In this document: positions 48,351 through 56,967 of the stretch, one piece after another
Position numbering within the stretch: position 1 is the stretch's first letter
Layout of the letters: each line of letters starts with the position of its first letter
Notes under the pieces: generated by a model
The model's database searches: none
Seen by the model: the letters and a program-made list of their open reading frames with translations, nothing else
Told to the model about the DNA's origin: nothing
Position numbers and translations under genes: made by a program
Assembly (NCBI RefSeq): GCF_011047135.1
Contig: NZ_CP049255.1
Span: 1,426,001 to 1,490,000, forward strand
Direction of reading: 5' to 3'
Source of the DNA: Microbacterium endophyticum
GTDB taxonomy: Bacteria > Actinomycetota > Actinomycetes > Actinomycetales > Microbacteriaceae
DNA: 64,000 nt

Positions 48351-50093
48351 TCAGGGCGTTGATGCCGACGGTGATGATGACGGATCTGGTGCGGGCTCGG
48401 GTGCTTGCACCTGAAGCGTCGCTTCACCTGAAGTCGGCGACGTGCGTGCTTCAGTGCTCGAACCGCCGGAGCAGGTCACCGTGTAGTTGACGATCACCGT
48501 TTGGCCTTCGGTGCCCGTGATCTGCAGATCTGCACTGCGCTCACCGGAACCGAAGCTCGCCGTGGACTGCCCCGTGGTCGGAAACACGCCGTTTGTGGCG
48601 GTGAACTCGTATGAGCTCACCGCTCCCGTACCCGATGGGCAGGTGTAGCCGGCCCACGTTACCTGCACCGATGTTCCGGTCACGGCGGTGTCAGGCATCG
48701 AGGGTGCGCTCGGTGCTTCGAGCTCAACCTCACCGGCGTAAACAGTGAGCTTGATGATCGTGCCTTCGGGAACATTTCCCGTGGGGTTGACCTCGTAGAC
48801 GACGCCGACGCTTTCCGCGTTGGGCGCGCTGTTGCCGGTAGTGCAATCAGCCGCAAGTCCGGCCTCGTCGAGCCGAGCCGAGGCGTCGTCGCACGTCAGG
48901 CCCTCGAGGCCCAATGCGTTCACGCTCACTGTTGACTCCGATGGTGTCGAACTCGGGGTCGTCTTCGAAGGAGCAGGCTTCGACGTCGAGGCTGAGGCTG
49001 TGGGGTCGGCATCGCCACCCTGACCGCCGAAGATAGCGAAAACGGTGCCACCCAAGACAATAAGCAGGAGAGCCACCAGCGCGACTAGCGGCCACGTCCA
49101 GGGGCTGCGCTTCTTCTTTTTTACGGGCTCTCCCGTTGCAGCATCCGCGTCAGCGCTCGGCATCAGCTGAGTGGCGGCCCCCGTTGCTCCCGCGGCGGTG
49201 AGCAGCTGAGTTGCCGCGTCTGTTTCGAGAACACCATCGGCGACGGCTGGGACTGCACTTGCGGCTGCTGCTACGTCGCCTCGACGGAGAGCTGCCGCGG
49301 CACGAGAGACGGCGGCAGCAGTCGATGGACGCTCCTCGGGCTTCTTCGTGATCATCGCCATGACGAGGTTCCGCACCGGCGCGGCGATCGTCGGCGGCAG
49401 CGGCGGTGCCTGCTCGTTAATTTGAGCCATCGCGATGGCTACTTGCGATTCTCCTGTGAAGGGACGTTTGCCTGCGAGGCACTCGTACGCAACGATTCCG
49501 AGAGAGTAGATATCGGTCGAAGGGGATGCTGGGTGGCCAGATGCCTGCTCAGGCGAGAGGTACTGCACGGTACCCATGACTTGACCGGTCGCGGTGAGCG
49601 GAACCTGATCGGCGATGCGGGCGATGCCGAAGTCGGTGATCTTGACCCGGCCGTCCGGCGTGATCAGCAAGTTTCCGGGTTTGATGTCTCGGTGCACGAG
49701 TCCCGCGGCGTGCGCGGCTTGGAGTGCGGCCGCTGTTTGAGCGACGATGTCGAGTGTCTTGTCGCTCGACAAAGAACCGTCGCGCTCCAGCACAGTCGAG
49801 AGAGCTTCGCCGGGGACAAGTTCCATGACGAGGAAAGCGCTACCGTTTTCTTCGCCGTAATCGAAGACGCTCGCTATGCCCTCGTGATTGACGAGTGCGG
49901 CGTGGCGAGCCTCCGCGCGGAAACGCTCGAGGAAGCCGGGATCGCCCATGTATTCGTCTTTGAGGATCTTGATGGCGACGGTACGGCCAATGACGTGGTC
50001 GTTGGCCTCCCACACTTCACCCATGCCGCCGATTGCGATCCGCGAGTCAAGCTCATAGCGGCCGCCGAAGGTCACACCCTGTGTCGGTCTCAT
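48351..50093 (-). CDS. pknA: Serine/threonine protein kinase (PknA type) with PASTA and extracellular domain
   Basis: The 580-residue kinase has IAIGGMGEVWEA, K42, HRDIKPGN and DFG in its first 280 residues, then a Thr/Ala-rich linker and a membrane helix (about 330-352). Outside the cell there is a Ser/Thr/Pro linker, one PASTA-like repeat with two cysteines, an immunoglobulin/fibronectin-like domain with two cysteines, and a proline/serine tail. PknA of Mycobacterium lacks these outer domains. It sits between the PBP gene and pknB; the start overlaps the PBP stop by 4 bases. Confidence 0.93.
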   Translation of the reverse strand: MRPTQGVTFGGRYELDSRIAIGGMGEVWEANDHVIGRTVAIKILKDEYMGDPGFLERFRAEARHAALVNHEGIASVFDYGEENGSAFLVMELVPGEALSTVLERDGSLSSDKTLDIVAQTAAALQAAHAAGLVHRDIKPGNLLITPDGRVKITDFGIARIADQVPLTATGQVMGTVQYLSPEQASGHPASPSTDIYSLGIVAYECLAGKRPFTGESQVAIAMAQINEQAPPLPPTIAAPVRNLVMAMITKKPEERPSTAAAVSRAAAALRRGDVAAAASAVPAVADGVLETDAATQLLTAAGATGAATQLMPSADADAATGEPVKKKKRSPWTWPLVALVALLLIVLGGTVFAIFGGQGGDADPTASASTSKPAPSKTTPSSTPSESTVSVNALGLEGLTCDDASARLDEAGLAADCTTGNSAPNAESVGVVYEVNPTGNVPEGTIIKLTVYAGEVELEAPSAPSMPDTAVTGTSVQVTWAGYTCPSGTGAVSSYEFTATNGVFPTTGQSTASFGSGERSADLQITGTEGQTVIVNYTVTCSGGSSTEARTSPTSGEATLQVQAPEPAPDPSSSPSASTP

Positions 50094-51547
50094 TTACCTA
50101 GCACCGCCTCCATGACCTTTTTCGCGATGGGCGCCGCGATCGTATTTCCCGTGCCCGTTTGTCCTTGCCCGCCACCGTCTTCAATGACGACCGCAACAGC
50201 AACCTCGGGATCGTCTGCGGGCGCAAAGCCGGTAAACCACAAGGTGTATGGGTCATCTGACCCATTCTCTGCAGTACCGGTCTTACCGGCCACCTTGACG
50301 CCATCTATTCTTGCATTCGATGCGGCACCGTTATCGACATTCGCGATCATCATTTGCACCATCTCCGTGGCGAGGTCCTCATCGAGTGCCCTGCCATATT
50401 CGCTATCTTCGTAGGTTTTCTGAACCGAAAGGTCGGGAGCGATGACCTCGTCGACCATCCGTGGATTCATCACGACGCCGTCATTCGCGATGCCGGCGGA
50501 AACCATCGCCATCTGCAAGGGTGTTGCCCGCACATCGCCCTGCCCGAAGCCGGTGAGTGCCGTCTTGTCCGCGCTGAGACCGGTCGGGTAAGTCGATGCA
50601 GTCGACTCGAGCGGGAGTGAGAATGACGAATTAAATCCATACTTCTCGGCCTCTTCGAGGATCGTGTCATCGCCTAATTCCACCGCGAGTTGAGCCATCG
50701 GGATGTTGCAGCTCAGCCGCAAAGCGTCAGCAATGGTCACTGTCTCGCCACCACCACACGTCCCGCCGCCAGCATTTCGAATCGATGTACTGGTTCCAGG
50801 CAGGGTGTACGTTGCGAGGTTGGGGAGGGTTGACTCGGGAGTGAAGTCGCCGGAAGCAAGAGCAGCAGAAACGACAACGAGCTTGAAGGTCGAGCCAGGG
50901 GGGTTCAGATTTCCGGCGATAGCGCGGTTGTAAAGCGGATGATTCACTGCCGCATCGAGGTCGGCATACGTCGCTTGCACAGCCTCGGTATCGTGCGAGG
51001 CGAGGAGATTGGTGTCGTAACTCGGAGACGAAGCCATAGCGAGAATGCGACCGGTTGATGGCTCTATTGCAATCACCGCACCCTGTTGATCACCCAGTGC
51101 CTCGTAGGCTGCACGCTGCACATCGGCGTCCAACGACAGCACGACATTTGACCCCTGCGGTGACTGCCCGGTGAAAATCTGCTCGATACGATCGAGAAAC
51201 TGTGAGCCGCCGGTACCGGAGAGTTCCTGGTTCATCGACTGCTCGATACCTGTTGCTGAGCCCAAGGCGGGGTTGATGTACCCGGTCACGGGCGCCCACA
51301 TCTCAGCATCCGTATAAACCCGCTGCCAGCTGAACACGTCGTCGGATTGCTCAGACGACGCGATGGCACTCCCACTCGCGATAATCGATCCGCGCTGAAC
51401 CTCGTACGAATCGTAGAGGGCGCGAGTGTTTCGGTCGTTGTCGGCGAGTGAGTCTGATTCGACCACCTGGATCCAGCTCGTTGAGCCGAACAGCACGAGG
51501 AACATGGCCAGCATCAGGATGCTGAGCCGTTTCAGTTCTTTCGTCAT
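50090..51547 (-). CDS. pbpA: Penicillin-binding protein 2 (PbpA type transpeptidase)
   Basis: The 485-residue protein has an N-terminal membrane anchor, a dimerisation region and a transpeptidase domain with S219TFK, a later SCN motif in LSCNIP, and KTG in VAGKTGTAE. It cross-links peptidoglycan with its FtsW/RodA partner. The ATG at 51547 overlaps the upstream stop; the open frame extends into that gene without meaning. Confidence 0.95.
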   Translation of the reverse strand: MTKELKRLSILMLAMFLVLFGSTSWIQVVESDSLADNDRNTRALYDSYEVQRGSIIASGSAIASSEQSDDVFSWQRVYTDAEMWAPVTGYINPALGSATGIEQSMNQELSGTGGSQFLDRIEQIFTGQSPQGSNVVLSLDADVQRAAYEALGDQQGAVIAIEPSTGRILAMASSPSYDTNLLASHDTEAVQATYADLDAAVNHPLYNRAIAGNLNPPGSTFKLVVVSAALASGDFTPESTLPNLATYTLPGTSTSIRNAGGGTCGGGETVTIADALRLSCNIPMAQLAVELGDDTILEEAEKYGFNSSFSLPLESTASTYPTGLSADKTALTGFGQGDVRATPLQMAMVSAGIANDGVVMNPRMVDEVIAPDLSVQKTYEDSEYGRALDEDLATEMVQMMIANVDNGAASNARIDGVKVAGKTGTAENGSDDPYTLWFTGFAPADDPEVAVAVVIEDGGGQGQTGTGNTIAAPIAKKVMEAVLGK

Positions 51548-52935
51548 CCGATCACCGCTCTCGGCCGGGTACGGACGGAGTCTGAGATGCGGAGAAGTAT
51601 TGCAACGATCAACCAGTTTGCGATGAGAGACGAGCCGCCAGCTGCCAAGAACGGCGTGGTGAGACCCGTGAGTGGGATGACACGGGTGACTCCACCGACC
51701 ATGATGAACACCTGCAGAGCGACCGTGAAAGACAATCCTGTGGCCAGAAGCTTGCCGAAGTCGTCTTGACCGGCAATTCCGATTCGAAGTCCGCGGCTGG
51801 CAAGAACCATGTACAGACACAGGATTGCGAACACTCCAACGAGCCCGAGTTCTTCACCGAGGCTCGGCAAGATGTAGTCGCTCTGCGAAAGCGGTGTCAG
51901 GTAGGGCCGGCCCTGGCCGAGTCCCGTGCCGATGAGTCCGCCGTGTGCGAGCCCGAAAATGCCCTGCACAAGTTGGTAACTGCCACCCGATGCATCGATG
52001 ACGTCAGGGTTGAAGGCATCCAGCCAGTTCTTGAAGCGCCAGCCGACGTAGGTGAGGACTTGCGACGCCAACAGCGCGCCGATGACGGCAAGGCTGAGGC
52101 CGATCAGAACCCAGCTCGTTTTGCCCGTCGCGACGTACAGCATCGCGACGAACATGCCGAAGATGAGGAGACCGGTGCCCAGGTCGCGTTGCAGCACGAT
52201 CGTGCCGAGCGAGACCAACCAGATCACCAGCAGGGGGCCGAGCTCGCGCGCTCGAGGCCACGTCATCCCCAAAAAGCGCGTGCCGACCGAGGTCAGGCTT
52301 TCGCGCGTGCGCACGAGGTATCCGGCGAAGAAGATTGCGAGCGCAATCTTGGCGAGTTCGCCAGGCTGGAACGAGAAGAACCCGAGTGAGACCCAAACAT
52401 CCGCGTTCGCATCGGTACCGAGGCCGGGAATGAAAGGCAAAATCAGAAGCGCGACACCCGCGAAACCCGCAACGTAGGTGTAGCGGAAGAGGACACGGTA
52501 GTTGCGAAGGAAGAGAACGACGGCGATCGCGAGCACCAGTGCAATCGTTGTCCAGGCGAGTTGCTTTATCGCGAAAGAATCCCAGCCGTCGGCACCGTTC
52601 GCGATGTCGATGCGATAGATCATTGCAATGCCGAGGCCCGTGAGGAGCGTCGCGATCGGGAGCAGGAACGGATCGGCATCACGCGCGAAGATGCGCAGCA
52701 GGATGTGGATGACGAGTGTGAGTACTGAGACGCCGCCGCCATAGATCAGGAAGCTTGCGTCTATCGCACCGAGGGCTCCCAATTGAACAAGCGCCACCGC
52801 GCCGGCATTGATGACGAACGCGAAGAGCAACAGCCACATCTCGCGATTGCGAAGCGTCTGAGGCACTCTGATTTTGCGAAGTGCTCGCAGGACCGCGGTG
52901 TCGGCGGCGGGTGCGTCTGAAACGGGCGCGGTCAT
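51544..52935 (-). CDS. rodA: FtsW/RodA/SpoVE family peptidoglycan polymerase
   Basis: A 463-residue SEDS glycosyltransferase with about ten membrane helices. Conserved segments include QPGELAKIALAIF, LQRDLGTGLLIFG and the C-terminal GVTRVIPLTGLTTPFLAAGGSS. It polymerises glycan strands with the PBP encoded next to it. Whether it serves elongation (RodA) or division (FtsW) is not settled by sequence; the cluster matches the rodA-pbpA pair. Confidence 0.94.
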   Translation of the reverse strand: MTAPVSDAPAADTAVLRALRKIRVPQTLRNREMWLLLFAFVINAGAVALVQLGALGAIDASFLIYGGGVSVLTLVIHILLRIFARDADPFLLPIATLLTGLGIAMIYRIDIANGADGWDSFAIKQLAWTTIALVLAIAVVLFLRNYRVLFRYTYVAGFAGVALLILPFIPGLGTDANADVWVSLGFFSFQPGELAKIALAIFFAGYLVRTRESLTSVGTRFLGMTWPRARELGPLLVIWLVSLGTIVLQRDLGTGLLIFGMFVAMLYVATGKTSWVLIGLSLAVIGALLASQVLTYVGWRFKNWLDAFNPDVIDASGGSYQLVQGIFGLAHGGLIGTGLGQGRPYLTPLSQSDYILPSLGEELGLVGVFAILCLYMVLASRGLRIGIAGQDDFGKLLATGLSFTVALQVFIMVGGVTRVIPLTGLTTPFLAAGGSSLIANWLIVAILLRISDSVRTRPRAVIG

Positions 52936-54170
52936 CCGGCAGCCTCCTCTTGCGGTTCTAGGCGGTCGACGATCAGCTTGGCGTCGGAGAGCGAACGCGC
53001 CGAGATCGTGTTCTCAACCTTGTTTCGGTCGAAGTCGCTGAGGTCGGCCAGTGCGATATCGGTCTCTTCGTACGGGCTCGAAAGCGCGATGGGGCCGATG
53101 CTTTGCTGCACGCCGCGATAGATGACGACCGAGTCGTCATCTGCGCCGACGTAATAACGGGTCTGTGACCAGCTGTACCCCGCGAAAAGAGCTGCGGCGA
53201 TGGCCGCAAGCACGAGCACGAGGCCAGCGATCCAGACACCGCGACGCCGCCGCGCGCGACGGCGGTCTTCATCGATCAGCTCTTCGAGATACTCCGGAGC
53301 CGGCTCGAAATGCGACGGCTCGTTGGCTGCTTGCCGCGCCGGGTGGAGCCAAGAAGATCGGCCGGGACGTGCCGCTGGTACCTCAATACCGACGGGATTC
53401 GATGCCGAACCCACCACGGTAGGCGTTCCAGACACGACAGGATGTTGTCCGCCAACGTCGACCAGCACGATGGTGACGTTGTCTGGTGCGCCCGCATCGA
53501 GAGCAAGCTTCAGTAGTGCATCAGCGGTGGCGCCCGGGGCGAGGGCGTTTTCGAGGACTTTCGAGGTGTGCGCGTCATCGACGACGCCGCACAGCCCGTC
53601 TGAGCACAGCAACCATCGGTCACCGGGCTGCGTAGGCATGATGAACGTGTCGACCTCGGGGTCGGGATCCATGTCTCCCAGTACTCGCATGAGTACAGAA
53701 CGCCGCGGGTGGTAACGAGCTTCTTCAGGGGTGATTCGGCCGGAATCGACGAGCCGCTGCACGAAAGTGTGATCCGTCGTGATCTGCGTGAGCGTGTTGT
53801 CACGGTAGAGATAGATGCGGGAGTCGCCGATATGCGCGATGACGGCATAATTTTCGACCATGATGAGCGCGCTGACGGTCGTGCCCATCCCCGCAAGCTC
53901 GGGCTTGACCTGAACTGTGTCGATGATGTCGCCTGCGGTATCGACAATCGCGGTTTGCAGCGCGTGCTCGGCGTCGGACGTCGAGCCGTAGGGATGATCA
54001 AGATCTTCGAGGCGGTGCACGGCCAGGCTTGATGCGACATCGCCGCCCGCGTGACCGCCCATGCCGTCGGCGACGACAAACAGATTCGAGCCGGAATAGC
54101 CCGAATCTTGGTTGTTCGCGCGCACCTTCCCGGTGTGGGAAAGTGCTGCACTCGAGCCTTGGAAAACCAT
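52932..54170 (-). CDS. pstP: PP2C family Ser/Thr phosphatase PstP
   Basis: The 412-residue protein has a cytoplasmic PP2C domain with VRANNQDSGY, VADGMGGHAGG and a later CSDGLCG, a basic juxtamembrane stretch (RRRARRRRG), one membrane helix (about 315-335) and a short outer part. It dephosphorylates the PASTA kinases and their targets. Its stop overlaps the rodA start. Confidence 0.95.
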   Translation of the reverse strand: MVFQGSSAALSHTGKVRANNQDSGYSGSNLFVVADGMGGHAGGDVASSLAVHRLEDLDHPYGSTSDAEHALQTAIVDTAGDIIDTVQVKPELAGMGTTVSALIMVENYAVIAHIGDSRIYLYRDNTLTQITTDHTFVQRLVDSGRITPEEARYHPRRSVLMRVLGDMDPDPEVDTFIMPTQPGDRWLLCSDGLCGVVDDAHTSKVLENALAPGATADALLKLALDAGAPDNVTIVLVDVGGQHPVVSGTPTVVGSASNPVGIEVPAARPGRSSWLHPARQAANEPSHFEPAPEYLEELIDEDRRRARRRRGVWIAGLVLVLAAIAAALFAGYSWSQTRYYVGADDDSVVIYRGVQQSIGPIALSSPYEETDIALADLSDFDRNKVENTISARSLSDAKLIVDRLEPQEEAAG

Positions 54171-54182
54171 CGAGGAGGTCCG

Positions 54183-54716
54183 CTACTTCCGCAGTTCGAA
54201 GGTGGTCGCTCCGACTTTGAGTGGCGCACCGGCGGTGATCGGAACGGGTGAGGTCACTCGTTCTCCGTCATGCCATGAACCATTTGTTGAGTCCAGATCC
54301 TGAAACATCCACTGATCGCCCCACAACAGAAGGCGCGCGTGATGACTCGATGTGTAATCGTCGCGGATGACGAGTCCAGATTCGCTCGAGCGCCCGATCG
54401 TGAGCGGCTCGGTGCCCAGGGGGATTTCAAGACCGGTCTTAGGTCCGCTTGTTATCACGATGCGCGAAACGCTTTCGGCTGTGGCCTTCTCGCGTCGCCC
54501 GTTCTTTTCTCTGGAAGGGGCCGGAGGCGAGGCGACCGGTGCTGTCGCATCTTTGGCACCCGATATCGGTGCGGCTGGCGCGGCTGCGGGCTGGGGCATC
54601 CGTCGCACCTTTGCGCCGAACAGGTCGGCGCGAAGAGAGTAGACGACAGCGAAGACGAAGAACCACAGCAGCAGCAGAAAACCGATGCGAAGCAGGAGAA
54701 GAGTGAGCTCACTCAT
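54183..54716 (-). CDS. fhaB: FHA domain protein FhaB (FipA)
   Basis: The 177-residue protein has an N-terminal membrane helix and a C-terminal FHA domain with IGRSSESGLVIRDD, SSHHARL and DLDSTNGSWHDG. FHA domains bind phosphothreonine; FhaB links the PASTA kinases to division proteins. Its start overlaps the fhaA stop by 4 bases. Confidence 0.94.
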   Translation of the reverse strand: MSELTLLLLRIGFLLLLWFFVFAVVYSLRADLFGAKVRRMPQPAAAPAAPISGAKDATAPVASPPAPSREKNGRREKATAESVSRIVITSGPKTGLEIPLGTEPLTIGRSSESGLVIRDDYTSSHHARLLLWGDQWMFQDLDSTNGSWHDGERVTSPVPITAGAPLKVGATTFELRK

Positions 54717-55456
54717 GCGAGCGGACCTCCTTCTTCTGGTGTGAAGACTCGCGTGGCATCGGAGACACCGTCCGCGGTGGGCCGGCGCGGTGTCGTTTGC
54801 GGCACGACGCGGAAGACAATATTGGTGCGCCCGATTGTGACGGTCGAATCAGGCGTAAGGCCCGCTTCTTTCACGGGGTTCCCATTGAGCTTCGTGCCAT
54901 TTGTCGACTGCAGGTCACGCACCATGGCGCGCTCCCCATCCCACAGAATTTCTACGTGGCGGCGGCTTGTACCAGTGTCGGCAATCGTGATGTCTGCGTC
55001 ACTCCCGCGGCCGATGACAGTGCGCGCTGCGGATAGCGGATGACGAGTGCCTGCGATATCGACGACCGCTTTCCAAGAGACTCGGCCTTCTGCGGATTGC
55101 GAATCAACTCGCAGCGTTCCAGTCGAAAGCGAATCATCGCGTGCCACTGTGATTGAAACGGGCCCGGCAAACGAGTATCCCTGCGATGTCGCGTGTTTTT
55201 GGACGAGGGCGTTGAGTTCGTCACCAAGAGCCGGGCCGAGCGCACTCATCTTGGCGTCATCGGCGGCAGAGAGCCGCACGTCGAAAGAGTTGGGAACGAG
55301 GATGCGTTCGCGGCTGACCACGGCCGCTTTCTTGTCCATCTCGCTCTTGAGGGCAGAGGCGATCTCCACGGGCTGGATGCCGCTGCGAAAGGTCTTCGCG
55401 AAGGCGCCGTTAACGGCGCGTTCGAGACCTTTCTCGAAACTGTCAAGTAGTCCCAC
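54713..55456 (-). CDS. fhaA: FHA domain protein FhaA
   Basis: The 247-residue protein has an N-terminal DUF3662 domain (about 1-120, beginning GLLDSFEKGLERAVNG) and a C-terminal FHA domain with IGRGSDADITIAD, SRRHVEI and LQSTNGTKLNG. In Mycobacterium FhaA binds the pseudokinase part of MviN; the MurJ here lacks that part. It heads the leftward cluster and diverges from tRNA-Leu. Confidence 0.94.
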   Translation of the reverse strand: MGLLDSFEKGLERAVNGAFAKTFRSGIQPVEIASALKSEMDKKAAVVSRERILVPNSFDVRLSAADDAKMSALGPALGDELNALVQKHATSQGYSFAGPVSITVARDDSLSTGTLRVDSQSAEGRVSWKAVVDIAGTRHPLSAARTVIGRGSDADITIADTGTSRRHVEILWDGERAMVRDLQSTNGTKLNGNPVKEAGLTPDSTVTIGRTNIVFRVVPQTTPRRPTADGVSDATRVFTPEEGGPLA

Positions 55457-55638
55457 GTGACTCCTCAGGCAGGCGATCGGTGGCTATATCGTAGTTGGCT
55501 CGGCTGAATGCGGGGTGCACCACCGCTTGGAAGCATGTCATGTGACGGCGAAAACGTGCTTCTCTTCGTAAAAGACGGGCGCACGTGGCGTGATATCCTC
55601 GTGAAGTTGTGTATGCGCGCTGAACGGCGTGCTGCTTC

Positions 55639-55722
55639 GCGCGAGTGGCGGAATAGGTAGACGCGCTGGCTTCAGGTGCCAGTGCCCGCAAGGGCGTGGG
55701 GGTTCAAGTCCCCCCTCGCGCA
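55639..55722 (+). tRNA. tRNA-Leu (CAG anticodon)
   Basis: The 84-base class II tRNA has acceptor arms GCGCGAG and CTCGCGC, a long variable arm (TGCCCGCAAGGGCGT) and the anticodon CAG at 55673-55675 in loop TTCAGGT. It is followed by a terminator. Confidence 0.97.
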
Positions 55723-55731
55723 CATCGACAG

Positions 55732-55764
55732 AGAACCCTGCCGGCCTACCGGCGGGGTTCTTTT
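55732..55764 (+). terminator. Rho-independent terminator after tRNA-Leu
   Basis: A 13-bp stem (55732-55744 with 55749-55761, one wobble pair) with a 4-base loop is followed by TTTT. It can also end the convergent GntR gene. Confidence 0.92.
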
Positions 55765-55772
55765 ATGCACTT

Positions 55773-56426
55773 CTACGTGGCCGGTGTATCGCTCGTTGAT
55801 GCGAAAAGTGCGCGCTCGGCCGCCACCGCATCGCGCTGTGCAATTGCGTCGCGGAGCTCCCGGTAGTTGTTAGTGCGTGTTTCAACGTTGGAGTTGGGAT
55901 GCTGCCACCCGCGAAGATTACGTTGGAAGGCGATACCGGCTTCTCGCATGATCTGAATGAAGACTTCATTTCCGGTTGCCCTGATAGCTTGCTGATACAT
56001 CATGACCGTGGTGCCCAGCATCGCGTCGGAGTTGTCCGCTTCGGAGGCGTCGACGAGAGCTTCGGATGCGGACACGACTAGCTCGAGCTGGTCATCGGAG
56101 CATCGCGGCAATCCCAGCGTGAGAGCATCCCGCACGAGATGCACGATGAACTCCAGTGTGTCGCGCAGTGCCGAAGGGCTCGGAGTGGTGACACGCGTCC
56201 ATCGGTTGGCTGCGATTTCGACGAGCCCAAATCTCTCTAAACGCTGTAGTGCTTCTCTCACCGGGGTGCGTGACACTCGTAGCTGATCAGCGAGGTCGAC
56301 GTCGCGAAGTCGTTGACCTGGCATGAGCGTTCCGTCGAGAATCGCTTTTCCGAGCACAGCAAATACTTCGTCTCCGAGGACGACGCCTCGGGGATCGAGA
56401 GGTGAGAAGCCTGCTGAGTCAGACAT
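55773..56426 (-). CDS. GntR family transcriptional regulator (FCD type)
   Basis: A 217-residue regulator with an N-terminal winged helix (LADQLRVSRTPVREALQRLE, about residues 45-64) and an all-helical FCD ligand domain. FCD regulators respond to organic acids or sugar acids. No linked enzyme gene is present, so its target is unknown. A 12-bp palindrome at 56458-56469 lies just upstream. Confidence 0.9.
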   Translation of the reverse strand: MSDSAGFSPLDPRGVVLGDEVFAVLGKAILDGTLMPGQRLRDVDLADQLRVSRTPVREALQRLERFGLVEIAANRWTRVTTPSPSALRDTLEFIVHLVRDALTLGLPRCSDDQLELVVSASEALVDASEADNSDAMLGTTVMMYQQAIRATGNEVFIQIMREAGIAFQRNLRGWQHPNSNVETRTNNYRELRDAIAQRDAVAAERALFASTSDTPAT

Positions 56427-56457
56427 TGGCCTGACGATTCTACGCCCGCGTTGTTTT

Positions 56458-56469
56458 GGCAGTACTGCC
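56458..56469. promoter_or_regulatory. Palindrome upstream of the GntR gene
   Basis: GGCAGTACTGCC is a perfect 12-bp inverted repeat 31 bp upstream of the GntR start. It may be the autoregulatory operator. Confidence 0.4.
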
Positions 56470-56535
56470 TATTTCTTATGGAAATCAGTAGAGTGTCGCT
56501 GTCGCGTTTTGCGTGACATATCCGGGGGGATCCGT

Positions 56536-56575
56536 CGATGCCCGGGCCTTTGAGCAGGGCTCGGCCCGGGCATCG
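56536..56575. other. Strong hairpin in the gntR-cspA gap
   Basis: A perfect 13-bp stem (56536-56548 with 56563-56575) with a 14-base loop lies in the otherwise empty 274-bp gap. No gene ends near it in either direction and no T-run follows, so it is not an ordinary terminator. Confidence 0.5.
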
Positions 56576-56700
56576 AATGGGAAATTTTCATGCAACGTTT
56601 GTGTCACCTTCTCAAAGGGCGTAGACCATACCCCACTTTGACCGCTAACGTGGGGCTAGCCGGCGCAGAGCGCGCGGGTGATGTATAGAACGGCAATTCA

Positions 56701-56907
56701 ATGAGCACGACAGGCACCGTAAAGTGGTTCAACGCGGACAAGGGGTTCGGTTTCATCGCGCCCGACGACGGGGGAGCGGACCTTTTCGCGCACTACTCGG
56801 CGATCCAGTCAGGCGGCTTCCGCTCGCTTGAAGAGAACCAGCGGGTCGAGTTCGAGGTTGCTGAAGGCCCCAAGGGTCTTCAGGCAGCTGAGATCCGCCC
56901 GATCTAA
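56701..56907 (+). CDS. cspA: Cold shock protein (CspA family)
   Basis: The 68-residue protein is a single cold-shock OB fold with the RNA-binding runs [15 protein letters not shown] and DLFAHYSAI. It acts as an RNA chaperone. There is no clear ribosome site before the ATG; a TATAGA box at 56684-56689 only 11 bp ahead raises the possibility of a leaderless transcript. Confidence 0.96.
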   Translation: MSTTGTVKWFNADKGFGFIAPDDGGADLFAHYSAIQSGGFRSLEENQRVEFEVAEGPKGLQAAEIRPI

Positions 56908-56921
56908 TCGAGCGATGACGT

Positions 56922-56955
56922 CCTGGGTGGCGGGATGGATTTCCCGCCACCCAGG
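56922..56955 (+). terminator. Terminator after cspA
   Basis: A perfect 14-bp stem (56922-56935 with 56942-56955) with a 6-base loop lies 14 bp after the cspA stop, followed by AATTTCGTT. It separates cspA from the convergent gene ending at 56968. Confidence 0.88.
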
Positions 56956-56967
56956 AATTTCGTTCGC

